Assembly: GCA_948472945.1 (NCBI GenBank) | Contig: CAOKVX010000015.1 | Coordinates: forward strand, 1 to 64,000 | Reading direction: 5' to 3' | Length of the DNA stretch: 64,000 bases | Source of the DNA: an uncultured Clostridia bacterium | Lineage (GTDB): Bacteria > Bacillota > Clostridia > Lachnospirales > Lachnospiraceae | Part shown: positions 44,845-51,941 of the stretch, in pieces | Position numbering within the stretch: position 1 is the first letter of the stretch | How the letters are laid out: the number at the start of each line of letters is the position of its first letter | The notes under the pieces: generated by a model | The model's input: only the letters and a program-made list of their open reading frames with translations | Told to the model about the DNA's origin: nothing | The model's database searches: none | Program-made: the position numbers and the translations under genes

Positions 44845-44951
44845 GTTCCTGTAACGCTGTATGCGCCTCATACAGACGTTTTCAACAAAAGCGTGTTCTG
44901 TATTTACCAACTTATTCATGCACTAAAATAAACCCGCTATCCGTCATATAG
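44845..44951. repeat. 107-bp dispersed repeat, copy 1
   Basis: Matches 57373-57479 in the same orientation and the same length, with about nine differences counted by eye. It contains the dyad-rich stretch CTGTATGCGCCTCATACAG. It may derive from the end of a lost mobile element. The rest of 44683-45020 shows no gene. Confidence 0.85.
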
Positions 44952-45020
44952 GTGTCAAATCGCAAATTTTAACCTAACCAAATCCTCAAAAACCTGTAAA
45001 ATTAATGGTTTCAGGCGCTC

Positions 45021-46205
45021 TTACTTATAGAAGTCTTTCATTGTCCTCAATATATGTCTCAATTCATCTTCCTTGATGATATAAGGAACCATTGCGTACA
45101 TGCATCTGCCAAACGGCCTCGAAAATACGCCTCTATTATAAGCAAATTCACGGAAACCTGCAAGAGTTCCGGCATCTTTCACCTCAAGGCATATACATCC
45201 ACCCATGATTCTTACTTCTCTAACCCTTTCATCCTCAAAGTCAGACATCTCATCTTTCATTATACTGGTTATTTTTTTAATCTTTGTTATGTAGTCTTCC
45301 GTCTCAAATATTTCAATGGACTTCATCGCAACGCTGCACGCAAGCGCGTTTCCCATAAAAGTAGGACCGTGCATGAACGCATGCCTGTCATTATCGCTGT
45401 AAAATGCCCGGTACACTTTTTCACATGCAACAGTCACCGCATGACCTATGTACCCGCCTGTAAGAGCCTTGCCCAGCACGAGTATGTCCGGACAGACAAG
45501 GTCCGCCACAAATCTATTGCCCGTACGTCCAAATCCGGTGGCAACCTCGTCAAATATAAGCAATACGTTATATTCGTCGCAAAGTTTTCTTGCCCTCTCA
45601 AGAAACGATATATCATACATCAACATACCGCCCGCACCCTGCAGCAGCGGCTCGACAATCATACAGTTAAGTTCATCGCTATACTTTTCAAATGCATCCT
45701 CAAGCGCATCAATCTCAGTAGGAATGTGAATTACATCCTCTTTCTTATCGAATGCAAAATGATAATCGTCGTCATCACCGACTTCCATAGCTTTAAATGT
45801 GTCCCCGTGGTATGAGTTTGTAAGAGAAAGCACCTTTTTTCGCTTTTCTCCTTGATTTGTATAATACTGCATAGCCATCTTTAGGGCAACCTCCACGGCG
45901 ACGCTGCCTGAATCGGAAAAAAAGCAATAGTTGAGGTCTTTCGGCAGAAAGCTCTCAAGCTTTTTTGACAGCTCGCGCACCGGACGATGGCTTAAATCTC
46001 CCAGCATTACATGCGAAAACTTTGAAGCCTGCTCCTTTATTGCCTCTGTAAGTACCGGATGCTTATATCCGTGTATTACACTCCACCACGAAGATATTGA
46101 GTCTATCATTTTATTGTCTTTCGTATATAGATACACTCCGTCGGCATCTATTATATCATATGGCTGCTTCATTGTCTTCATCTGCTCGTACGGATACCAA
46201 ATCAT
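45021..46205 (-). CDS. bioA: Adenosylmethionine-8-amino-7-oxononanoate aminotransferase
   Basis: 394 residues, shorter than the usual ~430. It converts KAPA to DAPA with S-adenosylmethionine as amino donor, using PLP. WWSVIHGYKHP (about 41), GSVAVEVALKMA (about 99), the Asp in LLIFDEVATGFGRTG (about 219) and the PLP Lys in LVLGKALTGGYIG (about 248) are present, and all core motifs are intact. It is separated from the other bio genes by 260 bases with its own promoter and dyad. Confidence 0.92.
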   Translation of the reverse strand: MIWYPYEQMKTMKQPYDIIDADGVYLYTKDNKMIDSISSWWSVIHGYKHPVLTEAIKEQASKFSHVMLGDLSHRPVRELSKKLESFLPKDLNYCFFSDSGSVAVEVALKMAMQYYTNQGEKRKKVLSLTNSYHGDTFKAMEVGDDDDYHFAFDKKEDVIHIPTEIDALEDAFEKYSDELNCMIVEPLLQGAGGMLMYDISFLERARKLCDEYNVLLIFDEVATGFGRTGNRFVADLVCPDILVLGKALTGGYIGHAVTVACEKVYRAFYSDNDRHAFMHGPTFMGNALACSVAMKSIEIFETEDYITKIKKITSIMKDEMSDFEDERVREVRIMGGCICLEVKDAGTLAGFREFAYNRGVFSRPFGRCMYAMVPYIIKEDELRHILRTMKDFYK

Positions 46206-46297
46206 ATATTCATACCCTCTCTTCCACTAATAATATATTTTTTTCTATAAGCCTGAGACACATATAATTTCTATTATGTTCACAATCCTGATAATAT

Positions 46298-46326
46298 GCT
46301 ATACTTGCCTATTCAAATATAGGCAA
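46298..46326 (-). promoter_or_regulatory. Candidate bioA promoter
   Basis: TTGCCT (46321-46326), 17 bases, TATAGC (46298-46303) on the minus strand, about 93 bases before bioA. The -35 box coincides with one arm of the dyad at 46305-46326. Confidence 0.45.
46305..46326. promoter_or_regulatory. Dyad in the bioA leader, candidate operator
   Basis: TTGCCTAT-TCAAAT-ATAGGCAA, perfect 8-base arms. It does not match the usual BirA, BioR or BioQ boxes as I know them. Confidence 0.45.
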
Positions 46327-46465
46327 ATGCGGTTTTCTATCTTAATACTTTTATTTCCTTATAATACTAATAAAATCTTAAATACAAGGACGAAGTTTTA
46401 ATAATAATTAATCTTTTAAGGTATCTCTCGCCTATATACATTTATAGTTATACGATCTATGACCG

Positions 46466-47152
46466 TCAGTCTTTATAAAGCGCAAGCAGGGCATCATCAT
46501 CTATATCAATATCCACCGAGTTTTCCTCAACGCATGCGATGACCTTAACGCCGGTCATGAATTCGCACATTTTAAGGTTATCCATGTGCATAATATCATC
46601 AGGATTCCATTTGTTGAATATTATACCACGTATCTCAATTTTTTTCATAATCATATATTTTGCCGTGAGCACAACAGAGTTGATTGTACCTAGTCCGGCG
46701 TCCGCGACAATGACACAGCCCATACCAAGCTCATTTATCACATCCTCAAGCATAATGTGCGATTCGTCAAAACATATAGGACACATTATGCCGCCGCTTC
46801 CCTCTGCCGTGATATAACCGTAACGGCCACAAAGCTTTTCATAGCCCTTTTTTACAACATCCATTCTGACATGATTTCCCTCAATTCTTGAGGCGAGATG
46901 AGGAGAATACGCATTCTCATACACGTAAGGACACATATCTTCGAGTGGCTGGTCTATTCCTGATATATTTTTTACATACACCGCGTCTCCCGGTATAAGC
47001 TCCCCCGAGGCATCGCGCTCATTTCCGCTCATTGCCGCCTTATAATATGCAGCAGAATTTGTAATTGCATTAAGTTTTTTTAAAATAAGTCCCGTTATAT
47101 ATGTCTTTCCAATATCAGTTCCCGTTCCTGTAACAAACAGAGATTTACTCAT
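46466..47152 (-). CDS. bioD: Dethiobiotin synthetase
   Basis: 228 residues with the P-loop VTGTGTDIGKTYITG at the N-terminus, KAAMSGNERDASG (substrate and phosphate contacts, about 40) and the AEGSGGIMCPI loop near 115. It carboxylates DAPA with ATP to close the ureido ring of dethiobiotin. It overlaps bioB by 8 bases and is the last gene of the bioWFBD run. Confidence 0.92.
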   Translation of the reverse strand: MSKSLFVTGTGTDIGKTYITGLILKKLNAITNSAAYYKAAMSGNERDASGELIPGDAVYVKNISGIDQPLEDMCPYVYENAYSPHLASRIEGNHVRMDVVKKGYEKLCGRYGYITAEGSGGIMCPICFDESHIMLEDVINELGMGCVIVADAGLGTINSVVLTAKYMIMKKIEIRGIIFNKWNPDDIMHMDNLKMCEFMTGVKVIACVEENSVDIDIDDDALLALYKD

Positions 47153-48113
47153 AATCTAACTTCACCTCATATCCAAGTTCCGTAACCATCTTTATGTCAT
47201 TGTCTACCGTTATCCCGGCAGTTGTAAGCATATCTCCCGAGATTGCTGCGTTCGCACCCGATACGAACGCCCTCTTTCCCTTGTCCGGCAGAAGACCTCT
47301 TCCCCCAGCCATTCTGATTGATGCTTTCGGATTGGCAAATCTGAACACCGCAACTGTTCTTATTACGTCTTCATAAGAAATTCTCTCAAGCTTCTCATAA
47401 GGTGTGCCTGATATCGGATTCAATATATTGACCGGTACCGACCTTATCCCGAGCCCTCTAATGTCAAGAATCATATCAATCCTGTCTTCCATAGTCTCAC
47501 CCATGCCTATTATACCACCGCTGCACACGTTGAGCCCCGCCCTCATGGCCGCCTTAACTGCCTCAATCTTATCATCATATGTATGCGTTGTACATATATT
47601 GGGGAAATTTTTTCTTGAAGTTTCAAGATTATTATGTATTCTCGTAACTCCGGCATCTTTGAGCTTCCTGAATTGTGCTTCATCAAGAAGACCGTTTGAC
47701 GCGCACACCTCAATACCCGCGTCTTTCTTAATCGCCCTGACGCTCTCGCACACGCTGTCGACCTCCGGGCCGGAAAGCTTCTTTCCGGAAGTAACTATCG
47801 AAAACCTGAGTACTCCCTGTTTTTCATTGTGTGTCGCCTCGCTGACGATATCGCTGACAGAAAGAAGCGGATATTCTTCTGCCTTTGTAGTATAGTGTGA
47901 CGACTGGGCGCAGTATTTACAATTCTCAGAACATTTACCGCTCTTTGCATTTATAATTGTACACATATCAAATGTACTGCCGCAGAAATGTTTCCTTAGC
48001 CTGTCAGCCTCAAAGGCGAGCTCATCTATGTCAGCTTCCGCTAAAAGCAGCGCGTCTTCTTTCGTTATATCGTTTCCCTCAATTACGTAATCCGCATATT
48101 CTCTTACAGTCAT
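47145..48113 (-). CDS. bioB: Biotin synthase (radical SAM)
   Basis: 322 residues with the radical-SAM cluster motif in KCSENCKYCAQSSHY (about 58-70) and conserved Cys/Arg residues of the [2Fe-2S] site (NNLETSRKNFPNICTTH, VCSGGIIGMGE, IRMAGGR). It inserts sulfur into dethiobiotin. Start and stop overlap both neighbours (4 bases with bioF, 8 with bioD), showing tight coupling. Confidence 0.95.
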   Translation of the reverse strand: MTVREYADYVIEGNDITKEDALLLAEADIDELAFEADRLRKHFCGSTFDMCTIINAKSGKCSENCKYCAQSSHYTTKAEEYPLLSVSDIVSEATHNEKQGVLRFSIVTSGKKLSGPEVDSVCESVRAIKKDAGIEVCASNGLLDEAQFRKLKDAGVTRIHNNLETSRKNFPNICTTHTYDDKIEAVKAAMRAGLNVCSGGIIGMGETMEDRIDMILDIRGLGIRSVPVNILNPISGTPYEKLERISYEDVIRTVAVFRFANPKASIRMAGGRGLLPDKGKRAFVSGANAAISGDMLTTAGITVDNDIKMVTELGYEVKLDYE

Positions 48114-49258
48114 TTACAATATCTCCCTATCAAATCAGCCAATCCTCTAATCTCCTCTTTGGTATGCGACGACATCAGCGTTATTCTAAGTCTCGCGCTG
48201 TTTTTCTTTACCGTCGGATATCTGATTGCCGATACATAATAACCCTGTTTCATAAGCTCCGCCGAGATGTCAAGCGCTTTTTGTTCATCTCCGATTATAA
48301 CCGGAATTATCGCTGAGTCGGATTTAACATTTACCCCCGCCTCATTTAATCTGTCACATAAATATCTCACATTGTCCCTGAGCGCCGCCACTCTCTCTGC
48401 TGTTATACAATCTAACCCCGCAATTGCGGATGCAATCGTTACAGGTGACAGCGAGGTTGAAAATATAAAACTTCTGGCCTTGTTGCGAAGATAACTGACT
48501 ATCGTGTTATCTGCACACACAAATCCTCCCTCACTTCCCACCGCCTTGCTGAGAGTACCCATAACGATATCTGCAGCGCCCTCAATTCCGTAATACTCCT
48601 CTGTTCCCAGACCGTTAGATCCGAGAACCCCTGTGGCATGGGCCTCGTCTATCATAGATAGTTTTCCATACTCGTCGGCAAGCCTGACAAGCCGCGGAAG
48701 GTTTACTATATCGCCGTCCATGCTGAACACCCCGTCGCTGACTATCAGTCCGTGCTTTCCCCTGTATAATCTAAGTTTTTCTTCAAGGTCTTCCATATCA
48801 TTGTGTCTGTATATAACAAGCTCCGCTTTCGACAGCCTGCAGCCGTCTATTATACTTGCATGGTTAAGCTCATCGCTGAATATTATATCGCCTTCTGATG
48901 TAATTGAAGATATCACGCCGACATTTGTCATATATCCCGTATCGAATACAATAGCGCTTTCTCTTTTTTTTAACAAGGCAAGCCGCCTTTCAAGCTCGTC
49001 GTGAAGCGCGGTCGTTCCCGTAGTCAGCCTTGAGCCCCCGGAGCCTGTCCCATACATATTAAGAGCCCTCTGCGCACATTCCTTTACATAATCGTCATTG
49101 CACAGGTCGAGATAACTGTTTGACGCAAACAATACATAGTCTTTTCCGTCTATTGTTATATTACTGCTCTGCGCGGATTCTATTACATTCATCGTTCGGT
49201 ACAGGCTTTCATCTCTCATGCGTTTAAGCTCGTCAGCATATCTGTCTATCTTGTCCAA
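48110..49258 (-). CDS. bioF: 8-amino-7-oxononanoate synthase
   Basis: 382 residues of the alpha-oxoamine synthase family. GTGSGGSRLTTGTTALHDELE (about 91) and the PLP Lys in IVMGTLSKAVGSEGG (about 237) are clear, with MIDEAHATGVLG holding the cofactor Asp. It condenses pimeloyl-CoA with alanine; the pimeloyl-CoA is supplied by the adjacent bioW. The start is TTG (49256-49258), 5 bases after bioW. Confidence 0.93.
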   Translation of the reverse strand: MDKIDRYADELKRMRDESLYRTMNVIESAQSSNITIDGKDYVLFASNSYLDLCNDDYVKECAQRALNMYGTGSGGSRLTTGTTALHDELERRLALLKKRESAIVFDTGYMTNVGVISSITSEGDIIFSDELNHASIIDGCRLSKAELVIYRHNDMEDLEEKLRLYRGKHGLIVSDGVFSMDGDIVNLPRLVRLADEYGKLSMIDEAHATGVLGSNGLGTEEYYGIEGAADIVMGTLSKAVGSEGGFVCADNTIVSYLRNKARSFIFSTSLSPVTIASAIAGLDCITAERVAALRDNVRYLCDRLNEAGVNVKSDSAIIPVIIGDEQKALDISAELMKQGYYVSAIRYPTVKKNSARLRITLMSSHTKEEIRGLADLIGRYCK

Positions 49259-49263
49259 ATTAA

Positions 49264-49995
49264 TTAACCCATCCTTACCAATACCTTTTGTTTTTCAAGA
49301 AATTCGATACATTCATCTACTTCAGACTTTACTCCGTCATACAGAAAGAGTCTTCCGCCGCACGGATCACCCATCTCCTTAAGTTTGGTAATTCTGCAGT
49401 AGCCGGTCTTTCGAGACGCAAAATATCCGGTCACATAATCAGGGTCGTCCGAAATGCAGAGCTCGCCGACTATATTAGGGCACGCTGCAACCTTTGTCGC
49501 GAGGACAAGCGCCTCCCGGAAATGGTTTTTTTTAGTCTCATTACCGGTTTCCACGCCGCAGCTATCCATATATGTGACTCTTACGCCCCTGTCCCTGTCC
49601 GGCTCAAGCCTTTCAAGCGTTCTGATATCCAGAATCATAGCGCCCCTCATACCATATGTGTTCTTAATCATACCTGCAATCTTTGACGCCCCGCCAATAC
49701 CGGCCTCTGCCATCAGCTCCTCCAGCTTCAAAAAACCTTCTTCAGGAGAAGCTACCTCATATGTAGTCACAGGGAGCGCATCTGTGTATTTAATTTCATT
49801 TTCATTTATCTTTTCTACTTTTATATTAATAAAATCCGGTTCGCCTTTCGAGTGGTGCAGCGCACGCCTTAACAGCATTCCGCAGCATGTGTCAATATCA
49901 CCCTTTTCTATAATCCTTTCGGCTCCGGATATATGCATAGACTTTCCGTCACAGCTCTTATTAGCCCTCATCTTTACACTGTACATATCATCCAT
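49264..49995 (-). CDS. bioW: 6-carboxyhexanoate-CoA ligase (pimeloyl-CoA synthetase)
   Basis: 243 residues, normal for BioW, which activates free pimelate to pimeloyl-CoA with ATP. YSVKMRANKSCDG at the start, HISGAERI, LLRRALHHSKGEPDFI, GMRGAMILDIRTLERLEPD and the C-terminal CGGRLFLYDG are family landmarks. Its presence, with no bioC/bioH or bioI, means the pathway starts from pimelate that must be taken up or made elsewhere. It heads the operon. Confidence 0.93.
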   Translation of the reverse strand: MDDMYSVKMRANKSCDGKSMHISGAERIIEKGDIDTCCGMLLRRALHHSKGEPDFINIKVEKINENEIKYTDALPVTTYEVASPEEGFLKLEELMAEAGIGGASKIAGMIKNTYGMRGAMILDIRTLERLEPDRDRGVRVTYMDSCGVETGNETKKNHFREALVLATKVAACPNIVGELCISDDPDYVTGYFASRKTGYCRITKLKEMGDPCGGRLFLYDGVKSEVDECIEFLEKQKVLVRMG

Positions 49996-50020
49996 AACAA
50001 AACCTCTTCCAAAAATCTAA

Positions 50021-50109
50021 TGATTATTTGAATCAAATAAAACTATCCAAACACGTCCGCACACGGATTCACGTAGCGAACGCGCGTGTTTCATTGAATC
50101 AAATAATCA
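50021..50109. promoter_or_regulatory. Large inverted repeat between ECF gene and bioW
   Basis: Outer arms TGATTATTTGAATCAA (50021-50036) and TTGAATCAAATAATCA (50094-50109) pair with one mismatch; inner arms AAACACG / CGTGTTT extend the stem. TTGAATCAAATAA is also repeated directly. It may be a terminator, an RNA leader structure or paired operator sites for the bioW operon. Confidence 0.55.
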
Positions 50110-50110
50110 T

Positions 50111-50578
50111 CTATCCGACCTGCTTTCTTATAATCTCCGATGCCGGGCGGCACAATACAACCAAAACAGCGGTAAATATCATTCCCGGAACAGCCGCCGC
50201 TATGAGAGGCCAAGCCGAAACTCCAAGCATAACCGCAAGCACTATTCTCGCAGTCAGCGTTCCAAGCGGCCCGGCAATAACAAGTCCCGTCTTCTTAAAA
50301 GGAAAATATGTAACAGTAAGCCCGGCCGCTATCCTGAACACCATAGAAATTACGACGTTCCAAATCGTATGGGTTCCAAGCGCCAGCTGAACCACACTTG
50401 AACACACACCTATTCCCATATATCTTCCAAATCCCGCCTGAGCTGCAAGAAGCACGGCAAAAGGCGCCGACAGTTGAAACTCAGCGCCGGGAATAAACGA
50501 AGGTATTTTAATCATTCCCAAAATTACCAGAACTGCAACCATCATTGCATCAATGGCAATTCTCTGTATCTTTCGCAT
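50111..50578 (-). CDS. ECF transporter S-component-like membrane protein
   Basis: 155 residues with about five membrane segments and a positively charged N-terminus (MRKIQRIAIDAMMVAVLVI), the form of energy-coupling factor substrate-binding subunits. It is not a clear BioY by motif. Its place 115 bases before bioW, which needs external pimelate, suggests pimelate or a biotin-related precursor as substrate. The EcfA/EcfT partners must be elsewhere in the genome. Confidence 0.72.
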   Translation of the reverse strand: MRKIQRIAIDAMMVAVLVILGMIKIPSFIPGAEFQLSAPFAVLLAAQAGFGRYMGIGVCSSVVQLALGTHTIWNVVISMVFRIAAGLTVTYFPFKKTGLVIAGPLGTLTARIVLAVMLGVSAWPLIAAAVPGMIFTAVLVVLCRPASEIIRKQVG

Positions 50579-50637
50579 AATCGTCTCCCTAATATATTAA
50601 CTAACCTTTCATACAAGTGTACCAAATACTTCATTTG

Positions 50638-51039
50638 TCACAAAGCTTCTATACCAAAAATATATCTGATTTCCTGTTCTATTTCATAATCAGACAAGTC
50701 ATATGGAAATGGGTCTGAATCTTCATATGGACCATCTCTGTCTTCCGAAAACTCCAATACGAGGAAAGGTTTATCCGAAAAATATACTCTGTCTACTCGT
50801 ATATACTCGTTTTCCTTTTTCCAAATATGTTGTTGTGTTTTCTCATAAGAGTGAGAACCATCATTCAAGAGCCAAGTACTTTCTTCACAATAATTCCCTA
50901 TATATTCTGCTCCATATTTCTGCAAAATACTTTCAACCAAAACAATTTGCGTTAGAAATTCTTTTTTATCAATACATGGATAAGGCCACTTGTATTCTCT
51001 CAATACATCATCCCCTGTCATCAAAATTTTATGCTGCAA
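50638..51039 (-). CDS. Hypothetical protein, unknown family
   Basis: Up to 133 residues, acidic and aromatic-rich (SDPFPYDLSDYEIEQEI at the end, FSDKPFLVLEFSEDRDGP before it), soluble. No family is recognised. The start is uncertain: the longest frame begins at TTG 51039 without a site; ATG 51021 is also weak. Base composition is a little more AT-rich than its neighbours, which may mean recent arrival. Confidence 0.55.
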   Translation of the reverse strand: MQHKILMTGDDVLREYKWPYPCIDKKEFLTQIVLVESILQKYGAEYIGNYCEESTWLLNDGSHSYEKTQQHIWKKENEYIRVDRVYFSDKPFLVLEFSEDRDGPYEDSDPFPYDLSDYEIEQEIRYIFGIEAL

Positions 51040-51091
51040 TTATTGTATATTTACACTAGAAACTCAATTCTGAAAGGGGAAGTTTTGATGT

Positions 51092-51676
51092 TCAAATTTT
51101 AATTATATCCAAATGTTCAAGCAATATCTTTAGCCCGATTAAAATTAAAATAACTCCGCCTGCAAATCCCGCTTTTTTCTTAAATTTATTTCCAAATATA
51201 TTCCCTACGAAAACACCGGCCACAGAAATAAAAAATGTGGTTATTCCGATAATAGCCACGGACTGCACGAGCGGATATGAGAGAAATGCAAATGTAATTC
51301 CGACGGCGAGCGCATCAATGCTGGTTGCTATCGCCAGTATAAACAACTCTTTTATATCCAAAGGCATATCCATCTTTTCATTTCCCGTCTCATCATCTTT
51401 TTCCTTTACAACCTCATATATCATCTTTCCGCCAATCAGGCTTAGAAGAATGAATGCAAGCCAGTGGTCAAACTCAACTATATATTGCTCAAACCTTGTT
51501 CCCAAAATCCATCCAATAAAAGGCATTAATGCCTGAAACCCTCCAAAGAAGACTCCAATCACAAACACGTCCTTTTTACGGACTTTCCGCATGGCAAGCC
51601 CTTTACACACAGAGACCGCAAACGCATCCATTGCAAGCCCAACGCCTATTAAAAAAATCTCAAGATACAAACTCAT
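51092..51676 (-). CDS. mntP: Manganese efflux pump MntP
   Basis: 194 residues with six membrane segments in two repeats; the family motif GLAMDAFAVSVCKGLAM (about 13-29) carries the conserved Asp, matched in the second half by LAIATSIDALAVGITFAF. It exports Mn2+. It starts 55 bases after copA and may be the third gene of the YeiH-copA operon. No manganese riboswitch is seen in that short gap. Confidence 0.9.
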   Translation of the reverse strand: MSLYLEIFLIGVGLAMDAFAVSVCKGLAMRKVRKKDVFVIGVFFGGFQALMPFIGWILGTRFEQYIVEFDHWLAFILLSLIGGKMIYEVVKEKDDETGNEKMDMPLDIKELFILAIATSIDALAVGITFAFLSYPLVQSVAIIGITTFFISVAGVFVGNIFGNKFKKKAGFAGGVILILIGLKILLEHLDIIKI

Positions 51677-51731
51677 TTAAGCTACCCCGTTTACTTTGTA
51701 AATACAGCTTATAGTCAAATGACACGCAGAA

Positions 51732-51941
51732 TTAGTCTATAGATACAACTTTGTAATCCAGCGCCTCAACCGCCGCCTTTAAAACGTCGTTTTCCATCTC
51801 ATCCGAACAGCTTACAACCGCCTTTCCGGTCTCATGGCTGACCTCGGCGCTCTCAACGCCGTCAATTTGTTCCAAAGCTTTTTTTACGCTTGCCTCACAG
51901 TGTCCGCACATCATTCCCTCAATTACCATTGTCTTTTTCAT
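51732..51941 (-). other. copZ: Possible internal translation start giving free CopZ
   Basis: Inside copA, AAAGGAG (51953-51959 region) lies 11 bases before ATG 51941, in frame; translation from here gives a 69-residue CopZ-like chaperone starting MKKTMVIEGMMCGHC. This would produce both a fused and a free chaperone. It is also what would remain after two adjacent genes became fused by loss of a stop codon. Confidence 0.5.

Noticed and set aside
44845-44951. 107-bp repeat taken as part of a transposase gene
   Set aside because: Every frame has stops or gives no recognised transposase motif in both copies.
50028-50109. Repeated TTGAATCAAATAA read as a CRISPR or direct-repeat array
   Set aside because: Only two copies, with unequal context and near-palindromic sequence; better explained as an inverted repeat.
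51677-51731. Possible manganese riboswitch before mntP
   Set aside because: The gap is only 55 bases, too short for a yybP-ykoY aptamer, and has none of its conserved loops.
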